Made by a program: the position numbers and the translations under genes. A stretch of 64,000 nt of DNA from the NCBI RefSeq assembly GCF_003047265.1, contig NZ_PZYY01000013.1:1-64000 (forward strand), given 5' to 3'. Each line of letters opens with the position of its first letter. The stretch's first letter is position 1. Below the pieces are notes generated by a model. The model saw nothing but the letters and a program-made list of their open reading frames with translations, was not told where the DNA came from and did not search any database. Shown piece by piece: positions 51,370-59,087 of the stretch. The DNA comes from Nocardioides terrigena (GTDB lineage: Bacteria; Actinomycetota; Actinomycetes; Propionibacteriales; Nocardioidaceae).

Positions 51370-51717
51370 TCAGTCCGCACAGCCGACGAGCTGCCAGCTG
51401 CCGTCGGTCCACGAGAAGGACAGGTCGAAGACCCCGGACCGCTCGGAGCCCGTCGCGCCGGAGCCACGGCCCGCCTCGACGCGCCACAGCTCGCGCTCGA
51501 CGAGCAGGTCGGTGCCGCTCGAGCCGGCGGTCAGGGTGTCGCCGGCGTCGTCCGAGCCGATCACGGCCCGGGCACCGGTGGACTGCCACCACGGGGCCGT
51601 CTCCACCCAGTGGGCCAGCACCGAGCGGACCTTCCACAGGCGTCCGTGCCAGAGGAACTGGTCGGGTCCCTCGGTCTCTCCCCGTCGCACCTCGACGGGG
51701 TCGTGGTACAGCCTCAT
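51370..51717 (-). CDS. DUF6504 family protein
   Basis: Small protein of 115 residues starting MRLYHDPVEVRRGE and containing FLWHGRLWKVRSVLAHWVE and DGSWQLVGC near the end, matching DUF6504. In other actinobacteria it is encoded next to Y-family/ImuB or dnaE2 genes, suggesting a DNA-damage tolerance role. First gene of the SOS operon; the ATG has GAGGAGG 5 bases upstream. Preceded by an unusual structured leader (51738-51795) and LexA box. Confidence 0.82.
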   Translation of the reverse strand: MRLYHDPVEVRRGETEGPDQFLWHGRLWKVRSVLAHWVETAPWWQSTGARAVIGSDDAGDTLTAGSSGTDLLVERELWRVEAGRGSGATGSERSGVFDLSFSWTDGSWQLVGCAD

Positions 51718-51737
51718 GCGTGCCTCCTCACCGCTCG

Positions 51738-51795
51738 TCGACCCCGCCACCGGCCTCGGTGGCGATGGGGGTCGAGGTCACCGCCACCGAGGCCG
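51738..51795 (-). ncRNA. Structured leader with two mutually exclusive hairpins
   Basis: Hairpin I: TCGACCCC (51738-51745) pairs with GGGGTCGA (51768-51775), and inside it GCCACCG (51746-51752) pairs with CGGTGGC (51757-51763), loop GCCT. Hairpin II: CGGCCTCGGTGGCG (51751-51764) pairs with CGCCACCGAGGCCG (51782-51795), 14 bp perfect. They share 51751-51763, so either one forms, or a pseudoknot in which 51738-51745/51768-51775 and hairpin II coexist. It lies 9 bases before the GAGGAGG site of the DUF6504 gene. Regulatory role inferred. Confidence 0.6.
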
Positions 51796-51799
51796 CGTC

Positions 51800-51813
51800 C
51801 GAACAGATGTTCG
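51800..51813 (-). promoter_or_regulatory. LexA/SOS box of the dnaE2 operon
   Basis: CGAAC-AGAT-GTTCG is a perfect core of the actinobacterial SOS box (TCGAAC-N4-GTTCGA); only the outermost left base differs. It lies just upstream of the leader hairpins of the DUF6504-HEPN-dnaE2 operon, at about +4 to +17 from the predicted start site. Confidence 0.85.
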
Positions 51814-51823
51814 AACAAGGCCA

Positions 51824-51854
51824 AAGGTACACGCCCCCACCGACAGCGGGTCAA
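51824..51854 (-). promoter_or_regulatory. Predicted promoter of the SOS dnaE2 operon
   Basis: On the minus strand TTGACC (51854-51849) and TACCTT (51829-51824) are separated by 19 bases. Transcription would begin near 51817, just before the LexA box, giving a leader of about 100 bases. Spacing is long, so this is tentative. Confidence 0.5.
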
Positions 51855-51882
51855 GAGGCGGACGGAGGAGCTGGGGAAAACC

Positions 51883-52350
51883 TCAGTGCGCGCGCAGGTA
51901 GGCGCTGGTGTCCTTGCGCCAGAGGAAGAACACCAGCGCGGCGTACAGGACCATCGAGACCGCGGAGAGGACCTCCAGCAGCACCGGCAGGTGGTTGAGC
52001 AGGCCGAGCGCGGCGACGAGCACCCCGAAGACCGCCATCAGCGTCAGCACCAGCCGTGACCAGCCGTGCCCGTCGACGAGGAACGCCGCGAGCACCACCG
52101 CGAGCAGCAGGAACACCACGAACGAGACCACCGCCAGCGGCACGAACTTCGGCACGATCGCGCTGTCCCGCAACGCCTCGATGCCACCGGAGGCCAGGAT
52201 CTCCTGGGCGGACGGGTTGCCCTTGGCCCACGAGAGGATCACCTCGTCGCGCTGCACCCACGTGAGCAGCGCGGTGGCGGCGCTGAGGAGCACGATGGCG
52301 ACGAGCACGCGCAGGGCGTGGGCGACGGAAGCGGGCACCTGGCGACGCAT
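51883..52350 (-). CDS. Small four-helix membrane protein
   Basis: Unrecognised protein of 155 residues with hydrophobic helices near 11-30, 69-91, 98-116 and 118-142 and a short extracellular loop with WAKGNPSAQEILASGGIEAL. Ends in a basic FLWRKDTSAYLRAH tail. GAGGGG lies 10 bases before the ATG at 52350 and 7 before a TTG directly preceding it, so the start could be one codon earlier. Divergent from the YbaK-like gene. Confidence 0.7.
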   Translation of the reverse strand: MRRQVPASVAHALRVLVAIVLLSAATALLTWVQRDEVILSWAKGNPSAQEILASGGIEALRDSAIVPKFVPLAVVSFVVFLLLAVVLAAFLVDGHGWSRLVLTLMAVFGVLVAALGLLNHLPVLLEVLSAVSMVLYAALVFFLWRKDTSAYLRAH

Positions 52351-52397
52351 CAAGACATTTCCCCTCAGGAGTCGAACGGGTGGCTAGGCTCCCCGGC

Positions 52398-52871
52398 ATG
52401 GCGAGCGAGCATCCGTCGGTCATCAATTTTCGAGACGAGCTGACCCGGCGCGGCGGCACCGGTGACGTGGTCATCCTGCCCGATGCCGTGCACACCGCCG
52501 CACTCGCCGCGGCCGCGCTCGGCTGCGAGGTCGGCGCGATCGCCAACAGCCTGCTCTTCGACGCGGGCGGCGTCCCCGTCCTCATCCTCACCTCGGGCGC
52601 GCACCGCGTCGACGTGGCCAAGGCCGCCGACGCCGTCGGCGTACCCGCCCTGGACCGGGCCGCTCCCGACTTCGTCCGCCGCCACACGGGTCAGGTCATC
52701 GGCGGGGTCTCGCCCTTCGACCACCCGACACCCGTGGGCACCTGGATCGACACCGACCTGCGCCGGTACGACGTCGTGTGGGCCGCCGCGGGCCACCCCG
52801 CCGCTGTCTTCTCCACGACCTTCGACGAGCTCGTCTCCCTGACCGGGGCCACCGAGATCGAGGTCGCGTGA
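52398..52871 (+). CDS. YbaK/EbsC (aminoacyl-tRNA deacylase-like) protein
   Basis: Protein of 157 residues, second YbaK-family member here. CEVGAIANSLLFDAGGVPVLILTSG and GQVIGGVSPFDHP contain the conserved pocket; the usual lysine position appears replaced by Asn in IANSLLF, as in the ProX/YeaK-side subfamilies. Specificity is unknown. The ATG at 52398 follows TAGGCT by 7 bases (leaderless), favouring it over a GTG 18 bases earlier. Its stop overlaps the DUF4126 start by one base. Confidence 0.85.
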   Translation: MASEHPSVINFRDELTRRGGTGDVVILPDAVHTAALAAAALGCEVGAIANSLLFDAGGVPVLILTSGAHRVDVAKAADAVGVPALDRAAPDFVRRHTGQVIGGVSPFDHPTPVGTWIDTDLRRYDVVWAAAGHPAAVFSTTFDELVSLTGATEIEVA

Positions 52872-53458
52872 TGGAGTCCCTCTCCCTCGCCTTCACCGGC
52901 GGCTGGGCCAGCGGCATCAACGCCTACCTGGTCGTGCTGGTGCTGGGGATCACCGACCGGGTCAACGACGTGGCCGAGATCCCCGACGTGCTGGCCCGCT
53001 GGGACGTGCTGGCGGCGGCCGGCTTCATGTTCGCCATCGAGTTCGTCGCCGACAAGATCCCCTGGATCGACTCCACGTGGGACGCGATCTCCACGGCCAT
53101 CAGGCCCACCGTGGGCGCCGTCATCGGTGTCCTGCTGGCCGGGGACGCCACCTCGCTCGAGACGGCCGTGCTCGGCGTCGTCGGCGGCGGCACCGCGCTC
53201 CTCTCGCACCTGGTGAAGGCCGGCGGGCGGCTGGCCGTCAACGGCTCCCCCGAGCCCGTGTCCAACACCGTGGCCAGCGTGACCGAGGACGTCACCGTGC
53301 TCGGGGTCGTGTGGCTCGCCGTCGAGCACCCGCAGCTGGCCGCGGCGATCGCCGCACTGCTCCTCGCGGGCGGGCTGGTGATGCTGGTGGTCCTCGCCCG
53401 CTTCGTGCGGCGGGGCTGGCGCAGGTGGAAGGGTCGCGAGCCGGTCGGCCAGCACTAG
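52871..53458 (+). CDS. DUF4126 domain-containing membrane protein
   Basis: Membrane protein of 195 residues with about five hydrophobic segments. FTGGWASGINAYLVVLVLG, EFVADKIPWIDSTWDAI and a basic C-terminal tail (RFVRRGWRRWKGRE) fit DUF4126, function unknown. The ATG overlaps the YbaK-like stop (TGATG), so the two are coupled. Confidence 0.82.
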   Translation: MESLSLAFTGGWASGINAYLVVLVLGITDRVNDVAEIPDVLARWDVLAAAGFMFAIEFVADKIPWIDSTWDAISTAIRPTVGAVIGVLLAGDATSLETAVLGVVGGGTALLSHLVKAGGRLAVNGSPEPVSNTVASVTEDVTVLGVVWLAVEHPQLAAAIAALLLAGGLVMLVVLARFVRRGWRRWKGREPVGQH

Positions 53459-53497
53459 GCCGCGGGACCGCCCTGCCCAGGCCCTAGGGTGCTCGCC

Positions 53498-54841
53498 ATG
53501 GCGCGCGTGGTGGTGGTCGGTGGGGGGTTCGGCGGGCTCGCCTCGGCCGCCCGGCTTGCCAAGCTGGGGCACGCGGTCACCCTCGTCGAGCAGGCTCCGA
53601 CGCTCGGGGGTGCCCTGTCGACCGTGACCCGCGACGAGGGCTTCGCCTGGGACGCCGGGCCCACCACGACCCTGCTCCCCGCGGTGGTCCGTGACCTGTT
53701 CCGCAAGACCGGCCGCCCCCTCGAGCGGGAGCCGGGCGACGTCGACCTGGTTGCCCGCGACCTCGTGCGCGAGCACCGCTTCGAGGACGGGTCCGCGCTG
53801 CGGCTGCCGGGGGGCTCGCGAGCAGCACAGCTCGCCGCCTTCGACGCACTCGGCCCGGGACTCGGGGAGCAGTGGGTCGGCTACGTCGCGTCGCACTCCG
53901 ACACGTGGGACCTGCTGCGTCGCGACTACCTCGAGCGACCGTGGGACCCGACGCTCGCGCCACGGGCGCTCACGGACCTGCTGACCAGCCGCGAGGTGCT
54001 GCACCGGCGGCTTCGCAGGACCTTCCGCGACGACCGCCTGCGCCTCGTCGCCGGCCACCCCTTCGTCGCCGACGGCCACGACCTGCGCAACGTCCCCGCC
54101 TGGCAGGGGGTGGTGTCGTACGTCGAGCAGCGGTTCGGCGCGTGGACGGTCCCGGGCGGCATCGCCGCGCTCGGGACGGTGCTGGCCGACCGGCTGGGGA
54201 CCCGCGGTGTCACCGTCCTGACCGGCACGACCGCCCACGACGTGGTCCTGCGCGGGGGCCGGGTGGCGGCGGTCGCCACCTCGGCCGGCGAGATCGACAC
54301 CGACCTGGTGGTCTGCGCGATCGACCCGAGGCGGCTGCCGGCCCTGGCCCGGCACGTCGAGCGCACCATGCCCGCGATCCCGCCGGTCGTGTGCCACGTC
54401 GGCCTCTCCGACGCCCACTCCCTGCCGGACCTGCCGCACGAGGTCGTGCTCCACGGCGACCCGATGCTCGTCGTCCGCACCGGCGGCCGGGCCCCGGACG
54501 GCGCGGCGGCGTGGACCGTCCTGGGCCGCGGCCGGCTCGCCGAGGACGTCCTCGACGCCCTGGCCCGGCACCGGATCGACCTCCGCGACCGCGTCGTCGT
54601 ACGCGTGGACCGCTCGCCGCGCGACCTCGTCGACGCGTGGGGCGGCTCGCCGCTCGGCGTGCTGTGGCAGGGGCGTGCCACGACCCGCAGGCGCCTCGGT
54701 CCCACCACGCCCATCCCGGGTGTGTACGCCGCCGGGGCGCACGCGACGCCCGGCTCGGGGCTGCCGTTCGTCGGGCTGTCGGCCGCCCTGGTCGCCCAGG
54801 CGATCGGCCCGGCGGACCGGTCCGACCAGGGTCGGCCCTGA
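53498..54841 (+). CDS. FAD-dependent oxidoreductase, phytoene desaturase/amine oxidase-like
   Basis: Flavoprotein of 447 residues. Dinucleotide-binding motif at the N-terminus (VVVGGGFGGLASAARLAKLGH) followed by the acidic strand end VEQAPTLGG; AWDAGPTTTLLP and the C-terminal GVYAAGAHATPGSGLPFVG are typical of the CrtI-like group. No carotenoid genes lie next to it except the polyprenyl synthase at 56445, so the substrate is open. The ATG follows TAGGGT by 7 bases (leaderless). Convergent with the SIMPL gene, one base apart. Confidence 0.83.
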   Translation: MARVVVVGGGFGGLASAARLAKLGHAVTLVEQAPTLGGALSTVTRDEGFAWDAGPTTTLLPAVVRDLFRKTGRPLEREPGDVDLVARDLVREHRFEDGSALRLPGGSRAAQLAAFDALGPGLGEQWVGYVASHSDTWDLLRRDYLERPWDPTLAPRALTDLLTSREVLHRRLRRTFRDDRLRLVAGHPFVADGHDLRNVPAWQGVVSYVEQRFGAWTVPGGIAALGTVLADRLGTRGVTVLTGTTAHDVVLRGGRVAAVATSAGEIDTDLVVCAIDPRRLPALARHVERTMPAIPPVVCHVGLSDAHSLPDLPHEVVLHGDPMLVVRTGGRAPDGAAAWTVLGRGRLAEDVLDALARHRIDLRDRVVVRVDRSPRDLVDAWGGSPLGVLWQGRATTRRRLGPTTPIPGVYAAGAHATPGSGLPFVGLSAALVAQAIGPADRSDQGRP

Positions 54842-54842
54842 C

Positions 54843-55451
54843 TCAGGCGAGCAACCAGGTGACGGTCACGGCACCGTGGACCGAGGTCTCACCGGGCTCG
54901 AGCCGGGCCGTGGCCTCGGCCGCCCTGAGGGCCAGCGGCGGCGGCCCACCCGGTCCCTGCGACCCACCCTCGGCGATGGCCACCACCTCCCCCAGCGACG
55001 CCCCGGCCAGGGCGGCGAGGTGGACCGCGTGCGCCCGGGCGTCGTCCCACGCCGCCTCGGCAGCCGTCGCGCGAGCGGCGGAGGTGTCACCCACGTCCAG
55101 CGAGACGCCGTCGACCACGAGGGCGTCGCCGACGGCCTCGGCCAGCTCGGACAGCAGCTCGCCCGCCTCCTCGACGGACTCGCAGCGGACGGCCAGCGAG
55201 TGGCGCGCCTCGAAGCCCCCGGCCCTGCCCTCGTGGTCGTGCCACGGCCACACGCTCAGTCCCGTCGACCCGGGCACCAGGTCGCGTGCGCGGGCGACCT
55301 CGACCACGCGGTCGGACGACGTCGACACCCCGGACAGCGCCTCGGCCACGCCGGCTGCGCGACACGCCGTCGCGACGCGCACCACGGCCGAGTCGGGCAC
55401 CACGGTGGCGGTGCCGTGGCCGGTCACGGTGACGGTGCGGGAGGGGTCCAT
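54843..55451 (-). CDS. SIMPL (DUF541) domain-containing protein
   Basis: Protein of 202 residues. TVTVTGHGTATVVPDSAVV at the N-terminus is the SIMPL signature. Many relatives are exported, but this one has no signal peptide, so a cytoplasmic location is likely. Function unknown. TACGGT ends 6 bases before the ATG (leaderless). Confidence 0.82.
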   Translation of the reverse strand: MDPSRTVTVTGHGTATVVPDSAVVRVATACRAAGVAEALSGVSTSSDRVVEVARARDLVPGSTGLSVWPWHDHEGRAGGFEARHSLAVRCESVEEAGELLSELAEAVGDALVVDGVSLDVGDTSAARATAAEAAWDDARAHAVHLAALAGASLGEVVAIAEGGSQGPGGPPPLALRAAEATARLEPGETSVHGAVTVTWLLA

Positions 55452-55491
55452 GCGTGCACCGTAGCGATCCCCTGCCCGGGCGGGACGGGAA

Positions 55492-56382
55492 TCAGACGCT
55501 GATGCGCAGGGCGGAGAAGATCTCCCGCGTCGCCCGGGACCGGTTGAGCGTGTAGAAGTGCAGCCCCGGGGCGCCGGCGTCCAGCAGGGCCTCGCACAGC
55601 TCGGCGGCCATCGCGATCCCCTCGGCTCGCAGGCCGGCCGGGTCGTGCTCGTACGGCGTGAGCCGCGCGCGCACCGCGTCGGGCACCGGGTGGCCCGAGA
55701 GCTCGGCCATCCGGGAGACCTGGCGCAGGTTGAGGATCGGCATGATCCCGGGCAGCAGCGGGATGTCGACCCCGACCGCGGCCGAGCGCTCGAGCAGGCC
55801 GGCGTAGTCGTCGGCCGAGAACACCATGTCGGTGATGGCGAACTCGGCACCCGCCTGCTGCTTGGCCAGCAGCACCCGGGCGTCCTCCTCGAGGGACGCG
55901 GCCGAGGGGTGGCCCAGCGAGAACGCCGCGACCGCGACGGCGAAGTCGCCGCGCCGGCTGGCCAGCTCGACGAGCTCGCTGGCGTAGGACAGGCCACCCT
56001 CCGTGGGCGTCCAGTCGGCCCGCGGACCGTCCTCCGGGTCGCCGCGCAGGGCGAGCACGTTGGCGACACCGGCCTCGGCGTAGCTGTCGAGGATCGCCTC
56101 GAGCTCGTCGCGGGTGTGGCCCACGCAGGTGAGGTGGCCGACGGGCACCAGGGAGGTCTCGCGGGCGATCCGGCCGGTGATCCGCACGGTCGTGTCACGC
56201 GAGCTGCCGCCCGCGCCGTACGTCACGGAGACGAACGTCGGGTCGTAGGGCTCGAGCTCGGTGATGGCCCGCCAGAGCTGCTCCTCGCCCTCGGCGTCCT
56301 TGGGCGGGAAGAACTCGAACGAGAACGAGCGCTCGCCGTCCTCGATGCGCTGGCGCATGCTCCGTCCGCGTCCCTGGATCAT
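55492..56382 (-). CDS. metF: Methylenetetrahydrofolate reductase MetF
   Basis: FAD enzyme of 296 residues producing 5-methyl-THF for methionine synthesis. FSFEFFPPKDAEGEEQLW, FVSVTYGAGGSSRD, HLTCVGHTRDEL, NVLALRGDPEDG and GIMPILNLRQ are conserved; Glu of EFFPPK is the catalytic acid. The ATG at 56382 follows TAGGCT by 6 bases on the minus strand (leaderless); an ATG eight codons later is less likely. Divergent from the prenyl synthase gene. Confidence 0.94.
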   Translation of the reverse strand: MIQGRGRSMRQRIEDGERSFSFEFFPPKDAEGEEQLWRAITELEPYDPTFVSVTYGAGGSSRDTTVRITGRIARETSLVPVGHLTCVGHTRDELEAILDSYAEAGVANVLALRGDPEDGPRADWTPTEGGLSYASELVELASRRGDFAVAVAAFSLGHPSAASLEEDARVLLAKQQAGAEFAITDMVFSADDYAGLLERSAAVGVDIPLLPGIMPILNLRQVSRMAELSGHPVPDAVRARLTPYEHDPAGLRAEGIAMAAELCEALLDAGAPGLHFYTLNRSRATREIFSALRISV

Positions 56383-56444
56383 GCCCCCAGCCTAGGTTTG
56401 CGGCGGGTGCGGGACCGCATCCGTCCACTGGTTAGGCTCCCGGA

Positions 56445-57524
56445 GTGACCAGCCCGGTGAGCATGCAGTGGGACCCCGCCGACTTCCGCGAGCGGATCCA
56501 GAAGGTGCTCGACGCCTTCCTCGACGAGCAGGCCGCCCGCCTCGCGCCCCTCGGGGAGGACGCGTCCCGGCTCATCGCCGAGGCCCGCACCAGCGTCCGC
56601 GGCGGCAAGCGCTTCCGGGCGGCGTTCTGCTACTGGGGCTACCGCGCGATCCGGCCCGAGGTGCCCGACGAGGAGGCGCTCGCCCGCGCCTGCGCGGCCC
56701 TCGAGCTGCTGCACGCCAGCGCCCTGGTCCACGACGACTACATGGACGCCTCCGACACCCGGCGGGGCCGGCCGGCGGCCCACCGGGCGTTCGAGGCCGA
56801 GCACCGAGCCGCCGGCTGGCGCGGTCGTCCCGATCAGTACGGCGCGGCCGCGGCGATCCTGCTCGGCGACCTGCTGCTGGGCTGGGCCGAGGAGCTGCTG
56901 CGCCGCTGCGGGCTGCCCGTCGCGTCCGTCGTACCCGCGCTCGAGGTCTTCGACCTGTGCCGCACGGAGGTGATCGCCGGTCAGTTCCTCGACGTGTCCG
57001 TGCAGGCCCGGGCACATGCCGACGTCGACACGGCGATGACCGTGCTGCGCTACAAGTCCGCCAAGTACTCCATCGAGCGGCCGCTGCACGTGGGAGCGGC
57101 CCTGGCCGGGGCCACGCCCGACCAGCTCGAGGACCTGAGCCGCTTCGGCCTGCCTCTCGGCGAGGCCTTCCAGCTGCGCGACGACCTGCTCGGGGTGTAC
57201 GGCGACCCGGCGACGACGGGCAAGCCCGCGGGCGACGATCTCGTCGAGGGCAAGCGCACCGTGCTCGTCGCCCTGGCGCTCGACGGCACCGACCGCGAGG
57301 CCGCCCGCCGCCTCGACGCCGCGCTCGGCACCAGCCTCGACGAGGCCGCGGTGGCCGACCTGCGCGACATCATCGACCGCTCGGGTGCGCACGCCCAGGT
57401 CGAGGAGGTGATCGGGGCCCTCGCCGAGCGCGCGGTCGCGGCCCTCGACACCCCGACCGTCGACGACGCGGCGCGCGGCGTGCTGCGCGACCTGGCTGCC
57501 GCCGCGACGCAGCGCACGGTCTGA
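56445..57524 (+). CDS. Polyprenyl diphosphate synthase (IspA/IdsA type)
   Basis: Trans-prenyltransferase of 359 residues. The first aspartate-rich motif is HDDYMDASD (Asp97, Asp98, Asp101), followed by RRGRP; the second is QLRDDLLGVYGD. GGKRFRA near residue 53 binds diphosphate. It elongates IPP chains, length not predictable by eye (geranylgeranyl-type likely). GTG start 6 bases after TAGGCT (leaderless). Possible link with the FAD desaturase-like gene at 53498 is speculative. Confidence 0.92.
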   Translation: MTSPVSMQWDPADFRERIQKVLDAFLDEQAARLAPLGEDASRLIAEARTSVRGGKRFRAAFCYWGYRAIRPEVPDEEALARACAALELLHASALVHDDYMDASDTRRGRPAAHRAFEAEHRAAGWRGRPDQYGAAAAILLGDLLLGWAEELLRRCGLPVASVVPALEVFDLCRTEVIAGQFLDVSVQARAHADVDTAMTVLRYKSAKYSIERPLHVGAALAGATPDQLEDLSRFGLPLGEAFQLRDDLLGVYGDPATTGKPAGDDLVEGKRTVLVALALDGTDREAARRLDAALGTSLDEAAVADLRDIIDRSGAHAQVEEVIGALAERAVAALDTPTVDDAARGVLRDLAAAATQRTV

Positions 57525-57551
57525 CGCGGGCGCACGGTCCGGGGCTGGCCT

Positions 57552-57983
57552 TCAGTCCAGGCTGGGCAGGCCGACCACCTCGGGGCCCTCACCGCGCAGG
57601 AGCACGGCGAACGGCACGCCCCGGTCGGCGTTGACCCGCGACCCGAGCACGCTCAGGGCGATGCTGAAGGCCTTCTCGTCGTCGCGGGCCAGCGTGGCCC
57701 AGCCGTCCCACAGCAGCACCACGCCCTCGGTCCCGTCACCGATGTCGTGGAGGCAGTCGGCCAGGGCGTCGAAGTTCTGGCCGTACCAGTCGGGGAAGCC
57801 GAGCGCGTCGCCCACCCCGGCGAGGAAGTCGGCCTTGCCGCCCTCCACCCAGCCGTCGACGTGGCCGAAGCCCCAGCCCGCGTGCTCGACCCCGTGCCGC
57901 ACGTCCTCGACGTCGAAGGCGCCGTGCCACAGGTAGATGCCGGGGTCGACCCGGCCGGACAGCAGTGCGGCGAGACCGCTCAT
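57552..57983 (-). CDS. Barstar family ribonuclease inhibitor
   Basis: Protein of 143 residues of the barstar fold. WYGQNFDALADCLHD corresponds to the barnase-binding helix of barstar (YGENLDALWD in the Bacillus protein), and LLWDGWATLA follows. The N-terminal 45 residues are longer than in classical barstar. The ATG overlaps the stop of the upstream RNase gene by 3 bases, so inhibitor and enzyme are made from one mRNA. It should protect the cytoplasm. Confidence 0.88.
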   Translation of the reverse strand: MSGLAALLSGRVDPGIYLWHGAFDVEDVRHGVEHAGWGFGHVDGWVEGGKADFLAGVGDALGFPDWYGQNFDALADCLHDIGDGTEGVVLLWDGWATLARDDEKAFSIALSVLGSRVNADRGVPFAVLLRGEGPEVVGLPSLD

Positions 57984-58504
57984 CGGGCGATCCTCTCGAA
58001 GGAGCGGTAGTGGTCCTCGGTCCAGTAGAGCTCGCCCTCGTCGCCGGCCACGATGCGCCGGGCGCCGCGGTCCTGGGAGCCCGGGGTGGGGACGGTGTAC
58101 TCGGCGTAGTAGCCCATCTGCTCGTCGGGCAGGAGGTCCTCCCGGTTGCCGAACGTGCCGCCGTCCTCGTCCTCCGGGAACGGACCGCCGGCGTCGATCA
58201 GCTCCACCGTCTCCGCCGCCTCGGGCGGGAGCTGGGCGAGCAGCACGAACGGCAGCCCGCTCACTGGGTCGGTGCCGGGCTGCTGGCTGGGCTCGGTGAC
58301 CGGGGTGTTGGTCTCGGTGAAGTCGTGCGTCGGGGAGTCGCTGCGCGACGGGGACGGCGTCCCGGTCGGCGACGGCGTCTGGGACGAAGCGCCGGGGTCG
58401 GCCTGGCTGCCGGGGGTGCTGCCGTCGCCCTGGGTCCACCACACGACGGCGGCCATCACCAGCGCGAGCAGCAGTCCGACGATGCTCCGCTGGGGTGTCC
58501 GCAC
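57980..58504 (-). CDS. Secreted barnase/RNase T1-type ribonuclease
   Basis: Protein of 174 residues: an N-terminal signal or membrane anchor (about 7-23), a Ser/Thr/Pro linker (about 28-78), and a microbial RNase (N1/barnase) domain. Candidate catalytic residues Glu135 (YYAEYTV), Arg146/Arg149/Arg150 and His165 (TEDHYRSF) align with barnase E73, R83, R87, H102. GTG start follows TAGCCT by 8 bases. Directly followed by barstar in the same transcript. Confidence 0.87.
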   Translation of the reverse strand: MRTPQRSIVGLLLALVMAAVVWWTQGDGSTPGSQADPGASSQTPSPTGTPSPSRSDSPTHDFTETNTPVTEPSQQPGTDPVSGLPFVLLAQLPPEAAETVELIDAGGPFPEDEDGGTFGNREDLLPDEQMGYYAEYTVPTPGSQDRGARRIVAGDEGELYWTEDHYRSFERIAR

Positions 58505-58523
58505 GAGAAGTCAGGCTAGTCGG

Positions 58524-58895
58524 TCAGTAGCCCAGGACCTGGGCACGCCGCTTGACCTCGGAGCCGCGGTTCTCGCGCAGCGCGTCGATCGGGCGGCCCG
58601 GCAGGTCGTCGTCGGTGAAGATCCAGGCGATGCACTCGCGGTCGTCGAAGTGGCGGTCGTGGAGCAGGGTCAGCAGGCCGGGCAGGCCCTTGACCACGAG
58701 CCCGTCCTGGATGAAGTCCGCCGGCACCCGCGGCCCGGCCCCGGGCTTCGGGACGGCCCCGGCGAGCTCGTGGTCCTTGATCATGGTGCGCACCTTGGCG
58801 GGGGTGACGCCGAGGGCCTCCGCGGCCTGGTCCCAGGTGAACCAGTCGTGGACGAGGGTGTCGAGGTCGGCCTCGGACAGGGGTACGTCGCTCAT
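58524..58895 (-). CDS. Rv2175c-like DNA-binding protein
   Basis: Protein of 123 residues matching mycobacterial Rv2175c: a winged-helix/HTH part (FTWDQAAEALGVTPAKVRTMI) and a C-terminal domain with LPGLLTLLHDRHFDD. In M. tuberculosis Rv2175c is phosphorylated by the adjacent kinase PknL. Here a PASTA kinase lies 1.1 kb away, with a LysM protein between, supporting a similar pairing. ATG chosen by homology. Confidence 0.88.
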   Translation of the reverse strand: MSDVPLSEADLDTLVHDWFTWDQAAEALGVTPAKVRTMIKDHELAGAVPKPGAGPRVPADFIQDGLVVKGLPGLLTLLHDRHFDDRECIAWIFTDDDLPGRPIDALRENRGSEVKRRAQVLGY

Positions 58896-59087
58896 GGGAC
58901 GCAGTTTTCCACGCACAGGCTCCCCGAGCCGATTCACGCCGTCCCCCGCATCCCGCGCCGACACGCCCGGGGCGGCCGCAACTGGTCTGGACCGGTCGAC
59001 CTGCGTACCGTCGAGCGCTCGTCGCGACGCCTTCCCCTCGGTCTCCCCGTGAGTCCGGGCGTCGCCACGAGGACGAGGAGAACCCAC

